Source: an uncultured Flavobacterium sp.
GTDB taxonomy: Bacteria; Bacteroidota; Bacteroidia; Flavobacteriales; Flavobacteriaceae
Direction: 5' to 3'
DNA: 64,000 nucleotides
Assembly: GCA_943912855.1 (NCBI GenBank)
Contig: CALTVC010000003.1
Coordinates: 1 to 64,000 of the forward strand
The notes under the pieces are model-generated. The model saw only the letters and a program-made list of their open reading frames with translations. It made no database searches and was not told the origin of the DNA. A program made the translations under genes and the position numbers. Shown here one piece after another: positions 15,818 through 23,678 of this stretch (its first letter is position 1; the number at the start of each line of letters is the position of its first letter).

Positions 15818-17185
15818 TTATACCACCATACTAAACAGTTGGGTATCGGGTGCTTTACGTTTTAGTCGAAGGTCAAATGCCATACAAACATTTCGCACAT
15901 AGGGTTTTCCTTTTTCTGTAACAATAATTTTGTTTGTACCAAAGCTAATCAAACCATCCTGTTCCATCTCGGTGAGGCTGTGCAGTACCTCCGGGAGTTC
16001 AGAAAAATAATTAGTCCCGTTAGGTTCCCAGCTTGTTTCAAACCTACACATAAGGTTCAGGATATGTTTGCGTATCAGCAAATCCTCATCGGTAAGCAAA
16101 TGCCCCCTAAATACCGGTAGCTCGCCTGCTTCTATCCTTTGGTAATACTCTTCAAGTGTTTTTTCATTTTGTGCGAAACTGTACCAGCTATCACTAATGG
16201 ATGAAACACCCAGCCCAATCATCAGTTGGGTTTTACCGGCATTATAGCCCATGAAATTGCGATGTAGTCCTCCGTCTTTAAAGGCTTTGTACATACTGTC
16301 TGTTTCCAGGGCAAAATGATCCATGCCTATTTCATAGAAACCTTTCTCAGACAGCAACTCCTTTCCTGTTTCGTACAAGCGACGTTTTTCCTCATCCTTC
16401 GGTAAATTGGTTTCATCAAAACCACGCTGCCCGCTCCCCTTTATCCAGGGTACATGCGCATAGCTGTAATACGCCAGCCTGTCCGGGTTAAGCGACTTGG
16501 TTTTTTCTATGGTATCTATGCAACTGTCCAGCGTTTGGAACGGCAACCCGAAAACCAGGTCATGACTTATAGAAGTATACCCTATTTCGCGCGCCCAAAA
16601 CGTAACCTTAGCCACATTATGAAACGGCTGTATACGATGGATGGCTTTTTGTACGGTTTCGTTATAATCCTGCACACCAAAACTCACCCTCCTGAACCCA
16701 AGGTTATACAAAGTTTGCAAATGAGCACGGCTAGTATTGTTAGGATGCCCCTCAAAACTGAACTCATAATCTGGCATACGGTCGCCCAGGCGTAATATAC
16801 CTTTTATCAGTGTCTGCAAATTTTCGGGACTAAAAAAGGTGGGAGTTCCTCCACCCAGGTGAAGTTCCTTAATACGCGGGCGTTTTTTAAACAGTCCACA
16901 GTACATTTCCCATTCTTTTAGTATAGCCTTAATGTACGGTTGCTCTACATCATGTCGTTTTGTTATACGCTTGTTGCAACCGCAAAAGGTACACATGCTT
17001 TCGCAAAAAGGCAGGTGGATGTACAGGCTTATGCCTTCGGCTTCATTACTTTCATTAAATGCCGCAATGCAGGTTTTCTTCCACTTGGCTGTGGTAAAAC
17101 CTGTTTCGTCCCAATACGGCACCGTAGGATAGCTGGTGTAGCGTGGACCCGGGACATTATACTTTTGCACTAATGAATTTCTCAT
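15818..17185 (-). CDS. hemN: oxygen-independent coproporphyrinogen III oxidase
   Basis: 455 aa radical SAM enzyme that converts coproporphyrinogen III to protoporphyrinogen IX without O2, for haem synthesis at low oxygen. The cluster motif CESMCTFCGC is near residue 59, followed by the glycine-rich SAM motif LGGGTPTFF near 110, and the C-terminal HemN domain is present. I chose the ATG at 17183-17185 (MRNSLVQKYNVPGPRYTSYP) because a longer start at 17206 would fall inside the -7 box. An FNR-type site lies at -42. This places haem supply in the same regulon as the cbb3 oxidase. Confidence 0.93.
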   Translation of the reverse strand: MRNSLVQKYNVPGPRYTSYPTVPYWDETGFTTAKWKKTCIAAFNESNEAEGISLYIHLPFCESMCTFCGCNKRITKRHDVEQPYIKAILKEWEMYCGLFKKRPRIKELHLGGGTPTFFSPENLQTLIKGILRLGDRMPDYEFSFEGHPNNTSRAHLQTLYNLGFRRVSFGVQDYNETVQKAIHRIQPFHNVAKVTFWAREIGYTSISHDLVFGLPFQTLDSCIDTIEKTKSLNPDRLAYYSYAHVPWIKGSGQRGFDETNLPKDEEKRRLYETGKELLSEKGFYEIGMDHFALETDSMYKAFKDGGLHRNFMGYNAGKTQLMIGLGVSSISDSWYSFAQNEKTLEEYYQRIEAGELPVFRGHLLTDEDLLIRKHILNLMCRFETSWEPNGTNYFSELPEVLHSLTEMEQDGLISFGTNKIIVTEKGKPYVRNVCMAFDLRLKRKAPDTQLFSMVV

Positions 17186-17205
17186 ATCATCATTATTTCC
17201 ATACA

Positions 17206-17213
17206 CAAAACTA
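17206..17213 (-). promoter_or_regulatory. -7 box of hemN
   Basis: TAGTTTTG on the minus strand matches TAnnTTTG. Its first base (17213) is 29.5 bp from the operator centre at 17242.5. Predicted start of transcription is near 17200, 15 nt before the chosen ATG. Confidence 0.65.
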
Positions 17214-17235
17214 CTGTAGTCATGAGCAGGAAAAA

Positions 17236-17249
17236 ATGATAAAAGTCAT
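17236..17249. promoter_or_regulatory. FNR-type operator of hemN
   Basis: ATGATAAAAGTCAT, ATGAY-N4-RTCAT. Same outer bases and same spacing to the -7 box as the sites at 6724 and 9309. Confidence 0.75.
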
Positions 17250-17270
17250 AGAGAATCATAGCTTTAAACA

Positions 17271-17313
17271 AAAAAAGAAACCGCCCCGGCACAGGACGCC
17301 AGGACGGTTTCAC
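17271..17313 (-). terminator. terminator of the metal efflux operon
   Basis: GAAACCGCCCCGG (17277-17289) pairs with 17299-17311 with two mismatches; a T-run follows on the minus strand. It lies between the end of czcA (17357) and the hemN promoter. Confidence 0.75.
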
Positions 17314-17356
17314 CTAAAAAACAGAAACTAAAACTCAATTGTTTTATCGTTAGCTC

Positions 17357-20300
17357 CTACATTTCCATCTTCTGGTGCTTGTTACGCATGGCCCAGTAGA
17401 AGAAGTTAGGGAATACAAGTAATGTAAATACAGTAGCCGTAACCAATCCGCCAATGATAGATATGGCAAGCGGTTTTTGGCTTTCTGAACCAATACCGGT
17501 AGAAATAGCCGCAGGCATAAGGCCTATGGCTGCCATTAGCGCGGTCATTACCACAGGGCGTGTACGGGCTTTTACCCCTTCTATGATTGAGTCGGCGAGC
17601 GACATCTTCAGTTTGAGGTTAGAATGGAATTCCGATACAAGGATTACCCCATTTTGTATACAGATACCCAGTAGCGCAATGAAGCCCACACCCGCCGAAA
17701 TACCGAAGTTAACCCCCGTAATTTGCAACGCAAGGATACCTCCTATAATGGCAAATGGTACGTTTACCAATACCAACAGTGAATCTTTTATGTTACCGAA
17801 CATAATGAACAGCAACACAAATATCAGTACCAAAGATATAGGCACTACCTGTGTAAGTTTCGCACTGGCACGTATTTGGTTTTCGTATTCACCGGTCCAG
17901 CCAACAGTATAACCTGCAGGAAGTTTTATCTTTTTCACTTTTGCCTGTGCTTCGGCTATGGTACTACCAAGGTCTCGGTCGCGCACAGAGAATTTTACAC
18001 CAATAAAACGTTTGGCGTTATCACGGTACACAAATGACGGACCTGTTTCGGTAGTAAGCGTGGCTATTTCTTTAAGCGGCACTTTACCTCCACGAAGCGT
18101 AGGCACCATAAGGTTCATGATGTCTTCCTCGTCTTTACGGTACTCTTTCAGGTAACGTATACGAATGTCAAACTTGCGTTCGCCCTCATATTTCTCCGTA
18201 GCGGTTTTACCACCCACAGCCATTTCTATGATGCTCTGGGCATCGCTTTTCTGTACGCCGTACAGTGCCATTTTTTGCTCGTCAAACTTCACGCTCATGG
18301 CAGGTTGCCCCAGGTTACGAAGTACACCTACGTCTTTAACGCCGTCTATGTGCTCTATTTTGCCCATAACCTCATTAGCAAGTTTATCCAGCACCGCAAG
18401 GTCATCACCATAAATTTTAACGGCATTACTCGCCTTAAAGCCTGCTACCGCTTCGGCTACGTTGTCTATAACCGGCTGAGAGTAGTTCCAGGTAATACCC
18501 TGGTACACGCTAAGCTTTTTGTTCATTTGCTCCACGAGCTCATCCATGGTTATTTTGTGTTTCCACTCGCTCTTAGGTTTAAGGTCTACCTGGAATTGTA
18601 GAAACCCGAAACCGTTAGGGTCGGTACCGTCGTTACTACGTCCGGTTTGCGACATTACGTCGTCTACTTCCTCAAAAGATTTTAGTTCCTTACGGATGAT
18701 GGTAGCCATATTCACACTCTCGGTAAGCGAGTTACTTATAGGTAGCTCTGCAGTAACCCAAAGCGCTCCTTCGTTTAGCGGAGGCAGGAACTCAGTACCC
18801 AGAAAACGGGTAGAGAATAAGGTAAGACCCAATGCTACAAGCGAAACGATAATGGAAATCTTTTTGTGTTTAAAAGTTACCGCCACGCCTTTTGCAACCG
18901 ACTTATTAAAGAACTCTACAAACGGGTTGTGTTTTTCGCGTACGTTTTTGTTGAGCAAAATAGAACACAGTACCGGTACCAGGGTAAGGGTAAATATAAG
19001 TGCGCCAAGCAGGGCGAAACCTAATGTCCAGGCTAGTGGCGAGAACATTTTTCCTTCAACCTTTTCAAACGAGAATATAGGGAGCAGTGCAGAAATGATG
19101 ATTAGTTTACTAAAGAAAATAGCCACACCAAGCTTAGAACCTGTTTTACGGATAAGACCCATTTTGGCAAGCTTGTTAAAGCGTTCGTCGCCTTCTTTCT
19201 GTCGGAGGTGATCGAGTGCCACAAAGAGTCCTTCCACCATTACTACGGCACCGTCTATGATAATACCAAAGTCTACCGCACCAAGCGAAAGCAGGTTAGC
19301 ACTCATACCCTTCAGTCTTAAACACAAGAATGCGAACAGCAATGCCAGCGGAATGATTATAGATACAATAACCGTAGTACGCCAGTCTGCCATGAAAAGG
19401 AATACGATGACCGTTACCAAAATGATACCCTCCATAAGGTTGTGGGTCACGGTTTCGGTACAGAAATCCATAAGGTTGTCACGGTCATAGAACGTAACCA
19501 TTTTTACGTCTTTAGGCAACACATTATCCTGTACATAGGCTATCTTTTCTTTAAGTGCTTTTAGTACAATAGATGGGTTTTCACCTTTACGCATAATTAC
19601 TATGCCTTCCACCACATCATCCTTATCGTTAAGACCAACCTGACCTACACGTGGCACGTTGCTCTCCTCTACTTTGGCTATGTCTTTAATAAGTATTGGG
19701 TTACCGTTGTACTGTGCCACAATGGTATTTTCTATATCGGCTATGTTATCCAGAAGTCCCACACCGCGCACTACATACGCCTGTCCGTTTTTCTCAATAA
19801 CATCGCCCCCTACGTTAAGGTTGGCTTTACTTACAGCCTCGAAAACCTCAGGTGAACTAAGCTCATATTTTTGAAGCAATGTAGGGTCTACCTCTACCTC
19901 GTATGTTTTTTCGCGTCCGCCAAAAACGGCAACGTCTGCAACGCCCGGCACAGCACGAAGCTGGCGGTCTACAACCCAGTTTTGAAGGGTAAGAAGCTCG
20001 CGGGTATCTTTCTTAGGACTCTCCAGCGTGTAACGGAAAATTTCGCCCGTAGGACCATACGGAGGCTGTACCTCAGCATCTATCCCCTCTGGGAGCTCCA
20101 CGCCACGGAGCAGGTTATTTACCTGTTGTCGTGCAAAGAAATCGTCTACATCATCATCAAAAATAATTTTGATTACCGATAAACCGAACATGGTAATACT
20201 ACGCACGTTTGATTTCTTTTGCAGCGAGTTCATGGAAATTTCTATAGGTGAGGTTACAAAACGCTCTACCTCCTCTGCACTACGTCCCGGCCATTGGGTA

Positions 20301-20458
20301 ACTATTACAATCTGTGTATTTGTTACATCGGGGAACGCCTCTACGGGTATGTTCTTATAACTGATTACTCCGGCTACCACTACTAGTGCAACCCAGAAAA
20401 ATGTAAACAGCTTATTAGCTAGGGAAAACCCTATTATATTTTTTATCAACTTTATCAT
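17357..20458 (-). CDS. czcA: CzcA-type heavy-metal efflux RND pump
   Basis: 1033 aa inner-membrane proton-driven pump with twelve membrane helices and two large periplasmic loops. It is the inner part of a tripartite exporter. The helix-4 motif DFGIIIDGAVVMVE near residue 396 fits the HME group that moves divalent ions (Co, Zn, Cd, Ni); the copper/silver CusA group has an alanine-rich form there. The final Asn of the usual VEN motif is Gly here. Many Bacteroidetes fuse this pump to a TolC domain; this one is separate. Starts 12 bp after the adaptor gene. Metal specificity is inferred from one motif. Confidence 0.88.
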   Translation of the reverse strand: MIKLIKNIIGFSLANKLFTFFWVALVVVAGVISYKNIPVEAFPDVTNTQIVIVTQWPGRSAEEVERFVTSPIEISMNSLQKKSNVRSITMFGLSVIKIIFDDDVDDFFARQQVNNLLRGVELPEGIDAEVQPPYGPTGEIFRYTLESPKKDTRELLTLQNWVVDRQLRAVPGVADVAVFGGREKTYEVEVDPTLLQKYELSSPEVFEAVSKANLNVGGDVIEKNGQAYVVRGVGLLDNIADIENTIVAQYNGNPILIKDIAKVEESNVPRVGQVGLNDKDDVVEGIVIMRKGENPSIVLKALKEKIAYVQDNVLPKDVKMVTFYDRDNLMDFCTETVTHNLMEGIILVTVIVFLFMADWRTTVIVSIIIPLALLFAFLCLRLKGMSANLLSLGAVDFGIIIDGAVVMVEGLFVALDHLRQKEGDERFNKLAKMGLIRKTGSKLGVAIFFSKLIIISALLPIFSFEKVEGKMFSPLAWTLGFALLGALIFTLTLVPVLCSILLNKNVREKHNPFVEFFNKSVAKGVAVTFKHKKISIIVSLVALGLTLFSTRFLGTEFLPPLNEGALWVTAELPISNSLTESVNMATIIRKELKSFEEVDDVMSQTGRSNDGTDPNGFGFLQFQVDLKPKSEWKHKITMDELVEQMNKKLSVYQGITWNYSQPVIDNVAEAVAGFKASNAVKIYGDDLAVLDKLANEVMGKIEHIDGVKDVGVLRNLGQPAMSVKFDEQKMALYGVQKSDAQSIIEMAVGGKTATEKYEGERKFDIRIRYLKEYRKDEEDIMNLMVPTLRGGKVPLKEIATLTTETGPSFVYRDNAKRFIGVKFSVRDRDLGSTIAEAQAKVKKIKLPAGYTVGWTGEYENQIRASAKLTQVVPISLVLIFVLLFIMFGNIKDSLLVLVNVPFAIIGGILALQITGVNFGISAGVGFIALLGICIQNGVILVSEFHSNLKLKMSLADSIIEGVKARTRPVVMTALMAAIGLMPAAISTGIGSESQKPLAISIIGGLVTATVFTLLVFPNFFYWAMRNKHQKMEM

Positions 20459-20469
20459 GGCTGCTACAT

Positions 20470-21570
20470 TTAGTCGTTAATCGCATCATATATAAGCAAG
20501 TTGCTTTTTACAATCACCTTTTCGCCGGCAGTAAGTCCTGCCGATATATAGGTTTTGTCATCAAGCGCACGATATATGGTTACTTCCCTGGTTTCAATAT
20601 TGTCTTTGGCATTAAACACCATTACGTAGTTTTTGTTATTATCAAAAACCACAGCAGCGCTTGGCACCGTAACATATTGTTTATCATCAGGGAAATGTAC
20701 TTTTACGGTAGCATTCATTTCAGGTTTCAGGGTAACATCAGTGTTTGGCACTTTAATAAGTGCTTTAGCTGCACGGGTATCCGGGTCTATTACGTTAAAT
20801 ATCTTGTCTATTTTCCCTTTTATGTCCTTATCAGGATAGGCTATGGTATGTATGCTGGCACTTTGTCCTACCTTGATTTTGCCAAGGTCGCTTTCGTTTA
20901 CGTTTGCCAAAATCCAAACATTATCAAGCTTGGCTACGGTAAACACGGCTTCGTCGCGGTTAGCGCTCAGCATTTCGTTAGGGCTAATATCCTTACTAAC
21001 AATGTATCCGCTTATAGGGGCATACATGTTGTAAACAGATCCGCTTTTCAGTTTATAAATCTGGTTTACCTCAGCCATCCTGTTACGTTCTGCTTTGGCT
21101 TTGTCTAATTCTTTCTGAGCCATAACCAGTTCTTTTTCGCTGGCAAGCTTACCTTCATACATATCTTTCACACTCTGAAAGTTACGTTCGGCTATGCTTA
21201 CGTTAGCTTCGGCATCGCTAGTTTCGCTCTGGTAACCTGCAATTTCGGTACTACGCACGCTGGCAAGAAGCTGACCTTGTTGTACAAAATCGCCCAGCTC
21301 CACGTTGATTTTTATTACGCTACCACCTACCGCAGGAAACACCTGACTGATGTTATTGTTTTCGGCACTTACCTTACCAAAAAGACGGATTTCGTTTTGT
21401 GCAAATTCTTCAGTTGCGGTGGCAAATGTGGTTTGCTTATACATTTGGTCGCTCATTACAAACTTTGCAGTTTGTTCCTCTTTAGAAGCATCAGCTTCTT
21501 TTTTGCCACAGGCAGTAAGCAGGGTTAGCATACTTACCGATATATATAGGATGTTCTTAGTTGTTTTCAT
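20470..21570 (-). CDS. czcB: RND efflux periplasmic adaptor lipoprotein (CzcB type)
   Basis: 366 aa membrane-fusion protein joining the pump to the outer-membrane channel. Lipobox LTAC with Cys21, then a barrel-sandwich (lipoyl-like) half near 75-100, a helical hairpin at about 115-170, the second half at about 180-215, and the beta-barrel and membrane-proximal domains to the end. No His-rich N-terminal metal-binding tail of the kind found in some CzcB proteins. It starts 3 bp after the TolC gene stop. Role is clear from family and gene order. Confidence 0.88.
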   Translation of the reverse strand: MKTTKNILYISVSMLTLLTACGKKEADASKEEQTAKFVMSDQMYKQTTFATATEEFAQNEIRLFGKVSAENNNISQVFPAVGGSVIKINVELGDFVQQGQLLASVRSTEIAGYQSETSDAEANVSIAERNFQSVKDMYEGKLASEKELVMAQKELDKAKAERNRMAEVNQIYKLKSGSVYNMYAPISGYIVSKDISPNEMLSANRDEAVFTVAKLDNVWILANVNESDLGKIKVGQSASIHTIAYPDKDIKGKIDKIFNVIDPDTRAAKALIKVPNTDVTLKPEMNATVKVHFPDDKQYVTVPSAAVVFDNNKNYVMVFNAKDNIETREVTIYRALDDKTYISAGLTAGEKVIVKSNLLIYDAIND

Positions 21571-21573
21571 TGC

Positions 21574-22833
21574 TTAAAAATTATTAGTACCAGTTACAAA
21601 ATTTACTTGCGCGGCAGCCACTGCCAATTGTTGTTTTACCCTTTCCACTTCGGTTTGAGCCTCATTGTAGGCCTCAAAGAAGTCGGCAAACTCTATCATA
21701 GACACGTTGCCTTTCTGGAAATTTGTAGTGATTCCGTTAAACACGGCATCAAAGTCCTGGTTTACAAGAGCATTTACACGTTTGTATTCGTCTACGCTAC
21801 GGGTAAAATTCTGGTAGGCGGCAAGTACTTCGTTTTGTACCTCCAGTTGTTTGTACTCCACGTTTTTGTCACTTGCAAGCTTTTGCACCTTGGCAGCCTG
21901 TATGTTACCACGGTTACGGTCAAACACAGGAAGCGGAATGGCAAGTCCTACATTGTACTGGTTGTTAAAAGCGTCACCCTGCTGGTTGTAACCACCACGA
22001 ATGGTAACATCGGGTATGGCAAGCCTTTTTTGTAATGAAAGGTTAAGCTTTGCCGATTCTGTAGCGAGTTTAGCCTGGTTCAGATCGGGCCTGTTTTGCA
22101 ATGATTTATTCAGTATGTCGTCGTACAGGAATGTTTTTGTTGAATAACTGTTTGCATCGGCAGCTTCATATACAGTATTTATGGTAGCTGTTGTACCCAG
22201 TAAAAGGTTAAGCTTTTGTTGCTCCTCTATAAGGGTTTGGCTTTCTTCAGATTTGTCGTTATTAATTTTTACGTACACTGATTTAAGGCGTACCAAATCT
22301 TTTAGCGCCACATTATTTTTTGCCACCTGTACCTCATAGCTGTTTATAAGCGTAGAAAGCTTATCCAGCAGCTTGTTATATTTCTCTATGATTTTCTGCT
22401 GGTTATGCAGGGTATAAAACGATTGCCATATTTGCAGCTGCAGGTTTCGGGTAAGATCGGTCAGGTCAGACTCAGCCATTTGCTTATCCAGCTTGGCAAG
22501 TTGTATCTGTGCCTTACGTTTACCCCCCAAAAGGATAACCTGCTCCAGCCCTACGGCAAGGTTGTTTTGGTTTCCTGTAGGAAAGTACAAGTTGTTCTGT
22601 CCCTGGTAAGCAATGATGTCTGCCGATACCTCAGGGTTAGGATATACCTTACTCTGTATTACTGCAGCACCTGCCTTGTCTATGTTATACTGCTGTGCAA
22701 GCAGCATAAAGTTGTTTTTGAAGAATAATTCTTCCGCCTGTTTTATGGTAAGGTTTAGCGTTTGGGGTGCCTGTGCAACCATACCACCCCAGCATAGCAA
22801 AGCCATACCGAAGAAGATTTTTTTGAGTTTCAT
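21574..22833 (-). CDS. czcC: TolC family outer-membrane channel (CzcC type)
   Basis: 419 aa from the ATG at 22831-22833, which begins a clean signal peptide (MKLKKIFFGMALLCWGGMVAQ in outline). A longer frame adds 16 residues without signal character and is rejected. Two repeats of the outer-membrane efflux domain are seen, with long helices rich in Gln, Asn and Lys. It forms the outer channel of the tripartite pump with the two downstream genes. A small hairpin (TTCAGT...ACTGAA, about 22932-22947) lies in the 137-bp gap before it, perhaps a processing site. Confidence 0.88.
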   Translation of the reverse strand: MKLKKIFFGMALLCWGGMVAQAPQTLNLTIKQAEELFFKNNFMLLAQQYNIDKAGAAVIQSKVYPNPEVSADIIAYQGQNNLYFPTGNQNNLAVGLEQVILLGGKRKAQIQLAKLDKQMAESDLTDLTRNLQLQIWQSFYTLHNQQKIIEKYNKLLDKLSTLINSYEVQVAKNNVALKDLVRLKSVYVKINNDKSEESQTLIEEQQKLNLLLGTTATINTVYEAADANSYSTKTFLYDDILNKSLQNRPDLNQAKLATESAKLNLSLQKRLAIPDVTIRGGYNQQGDAFNNQYNVGLAIPLPVFDRNRGNIQAAKVQKLASDKNVEYKQLEVQNEVLAAYQNFTRSVDEYKRVNALVNQDFDAVFNGITTNFQKGNVSMIEFADFFEAYNEAQTEVERVKQQLAVAAAQVNFVTGTNNF

Positions 22834-22970
22834 CTGTTGTTTTAGTTTAATACGAATACACTTGCATGGTAAAACAACCACACAACCGGCGTTACCTGTT
22901 TAAAGTTACAAAAAACAAGCACGCGAAAACTTCAGTAAAACACTGAAATTAAGCCAAGTATTTATTCGTA

Positions 22971-23360
22971 TTAAACCTCGGGAGGCGGAGAAAAAAGTGC
23001 CAGCCTGGGCGAATGATAAAGAGGGTCTTTATAAAAAGTTTCAGGATGCACTACCCTGTAATTTACCACAGCAGGTGCGGTGATTTTATACGGTTGGGCA
23101 TAATCAAATGTCCAAACCATTTTTTTTGCATTAACGCGGTTATGAGGATTACTCTTAGTATGGTGTTCTGGGATGGCGTTGTCTATTTGCATTACATCTT
23201 CAAGGACAAGCTCTATAACACTGTCTACTTCTTCAAAATCTTCGTCTACAGTAGCACCATCAAAAAGGGTATGCGGGTTATCGATACTAAAGTTGAGTAT
23301 GTGGAGTGCCATAAGCATCCACAAAACCCGGTGACCGATATACCATTTAGTAAGCCTCAT
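22971..23360 (-). CDS. small exported protein of metal efflux operon, unknown
   Basis: 129 aa. The N-terminus has a short hydrophobic stretch at about residues 10-24 that may be a signal or anchor. The middle is acidic (DEDFEEVDSVIELVLEDV) and the C-terminal half has HH and several His, Tyr and Pro residues, ending SPPPEV. I do not recognise a family. It is the first gene behind a good promoter at 23387-23416 and is followed by czcCBA in the same direction. The His and acidic residues would suit a periplasmic metal-binding or sensing role, which is inference. Confidence 0.65.
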   Translation of the reverse strand: MRLTKWYIGHRVLWMLMALHILNFSIDNPHTLFDGATVDEDFEEVDSVIELVLEDVMQIDNAIPEHHTKSNPHNRVNAKKMVWTFDYAQPYKITAPAVVNYRVVHPETFYKDPLYHSPRLALFSPPPEV

Positions 23361-23386
23361 TCGCTTTTTTCCCTTTTTTCGGATTG

Positions 23387-23416
23387 TAAAAGTAACAACC
23401 TCAATCCAAGTAACAC
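23387..23416 (-). promoter_or_regulatory. promoter of the metal efflux operon
   Basis: On the minus strand TTG (23414-23416), exactly 19 bp, then TACTTTTA (23387-23394), one mismatch from TAnnTTTG. It lies 27 bp before the ATG of the 129-aa gene. Confidence 0.6.
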
Positions 23417-23647
23417 AAACCTTGCCAAAGTATTTAACATTTCTAAGAAAATTTTAAGAAAACCCGTGTTTTTTTACTCGAGCAACAATATCGACACTTA
23501 AACAAAATATAACCATTCAATTATAAAACTTTTTACACACTATATTTTTTTAGTGTTAAAAATAACACATATTAAAAATTACAGTGATGTCTTACTAAAA
23601 TATGCGTAATTCGATTTTTAAATTATTTTTATTTAATCTAAATAAGA
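23417..23647. other. AT-rich gap with small inverted repeat
   Basis: This is most of the gene-free stretch 23361-23678 between the efflux operon and the T9SS protein. It is very AT-rich and has no ORF of note. The only structure I see is GTGTTA-AAAA-TAACAC at 23553-23568, a possible operator or weak hairpin. Confidence 0.4.
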
Positions 23648-23655
23648 TAACTTTG
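23648..23655 (+). promoter_or_regulatory. -7 box of the large T9SS protein
   Basis: TAACTTTG matches TAnnTTTG, 24 bp before the ATG at 23679. The -33 position has only a T-run. Confidence 0.55.
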
Positions 23656-23678
23656 CTTCAGCTAATATCACTAATTCC

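Noticed and set aside
17186..17206. Longer start of hemN
   Set aside because: The ATG overlaps the predicted -7 box TAGTTTTG; the family N-terminus begins at the next ATG.
18519..19211. Plus-strand frame opposite czcA
   Set aside because: Shadow of the RND pump gene; Ser-rich composition typical of antisense frames.
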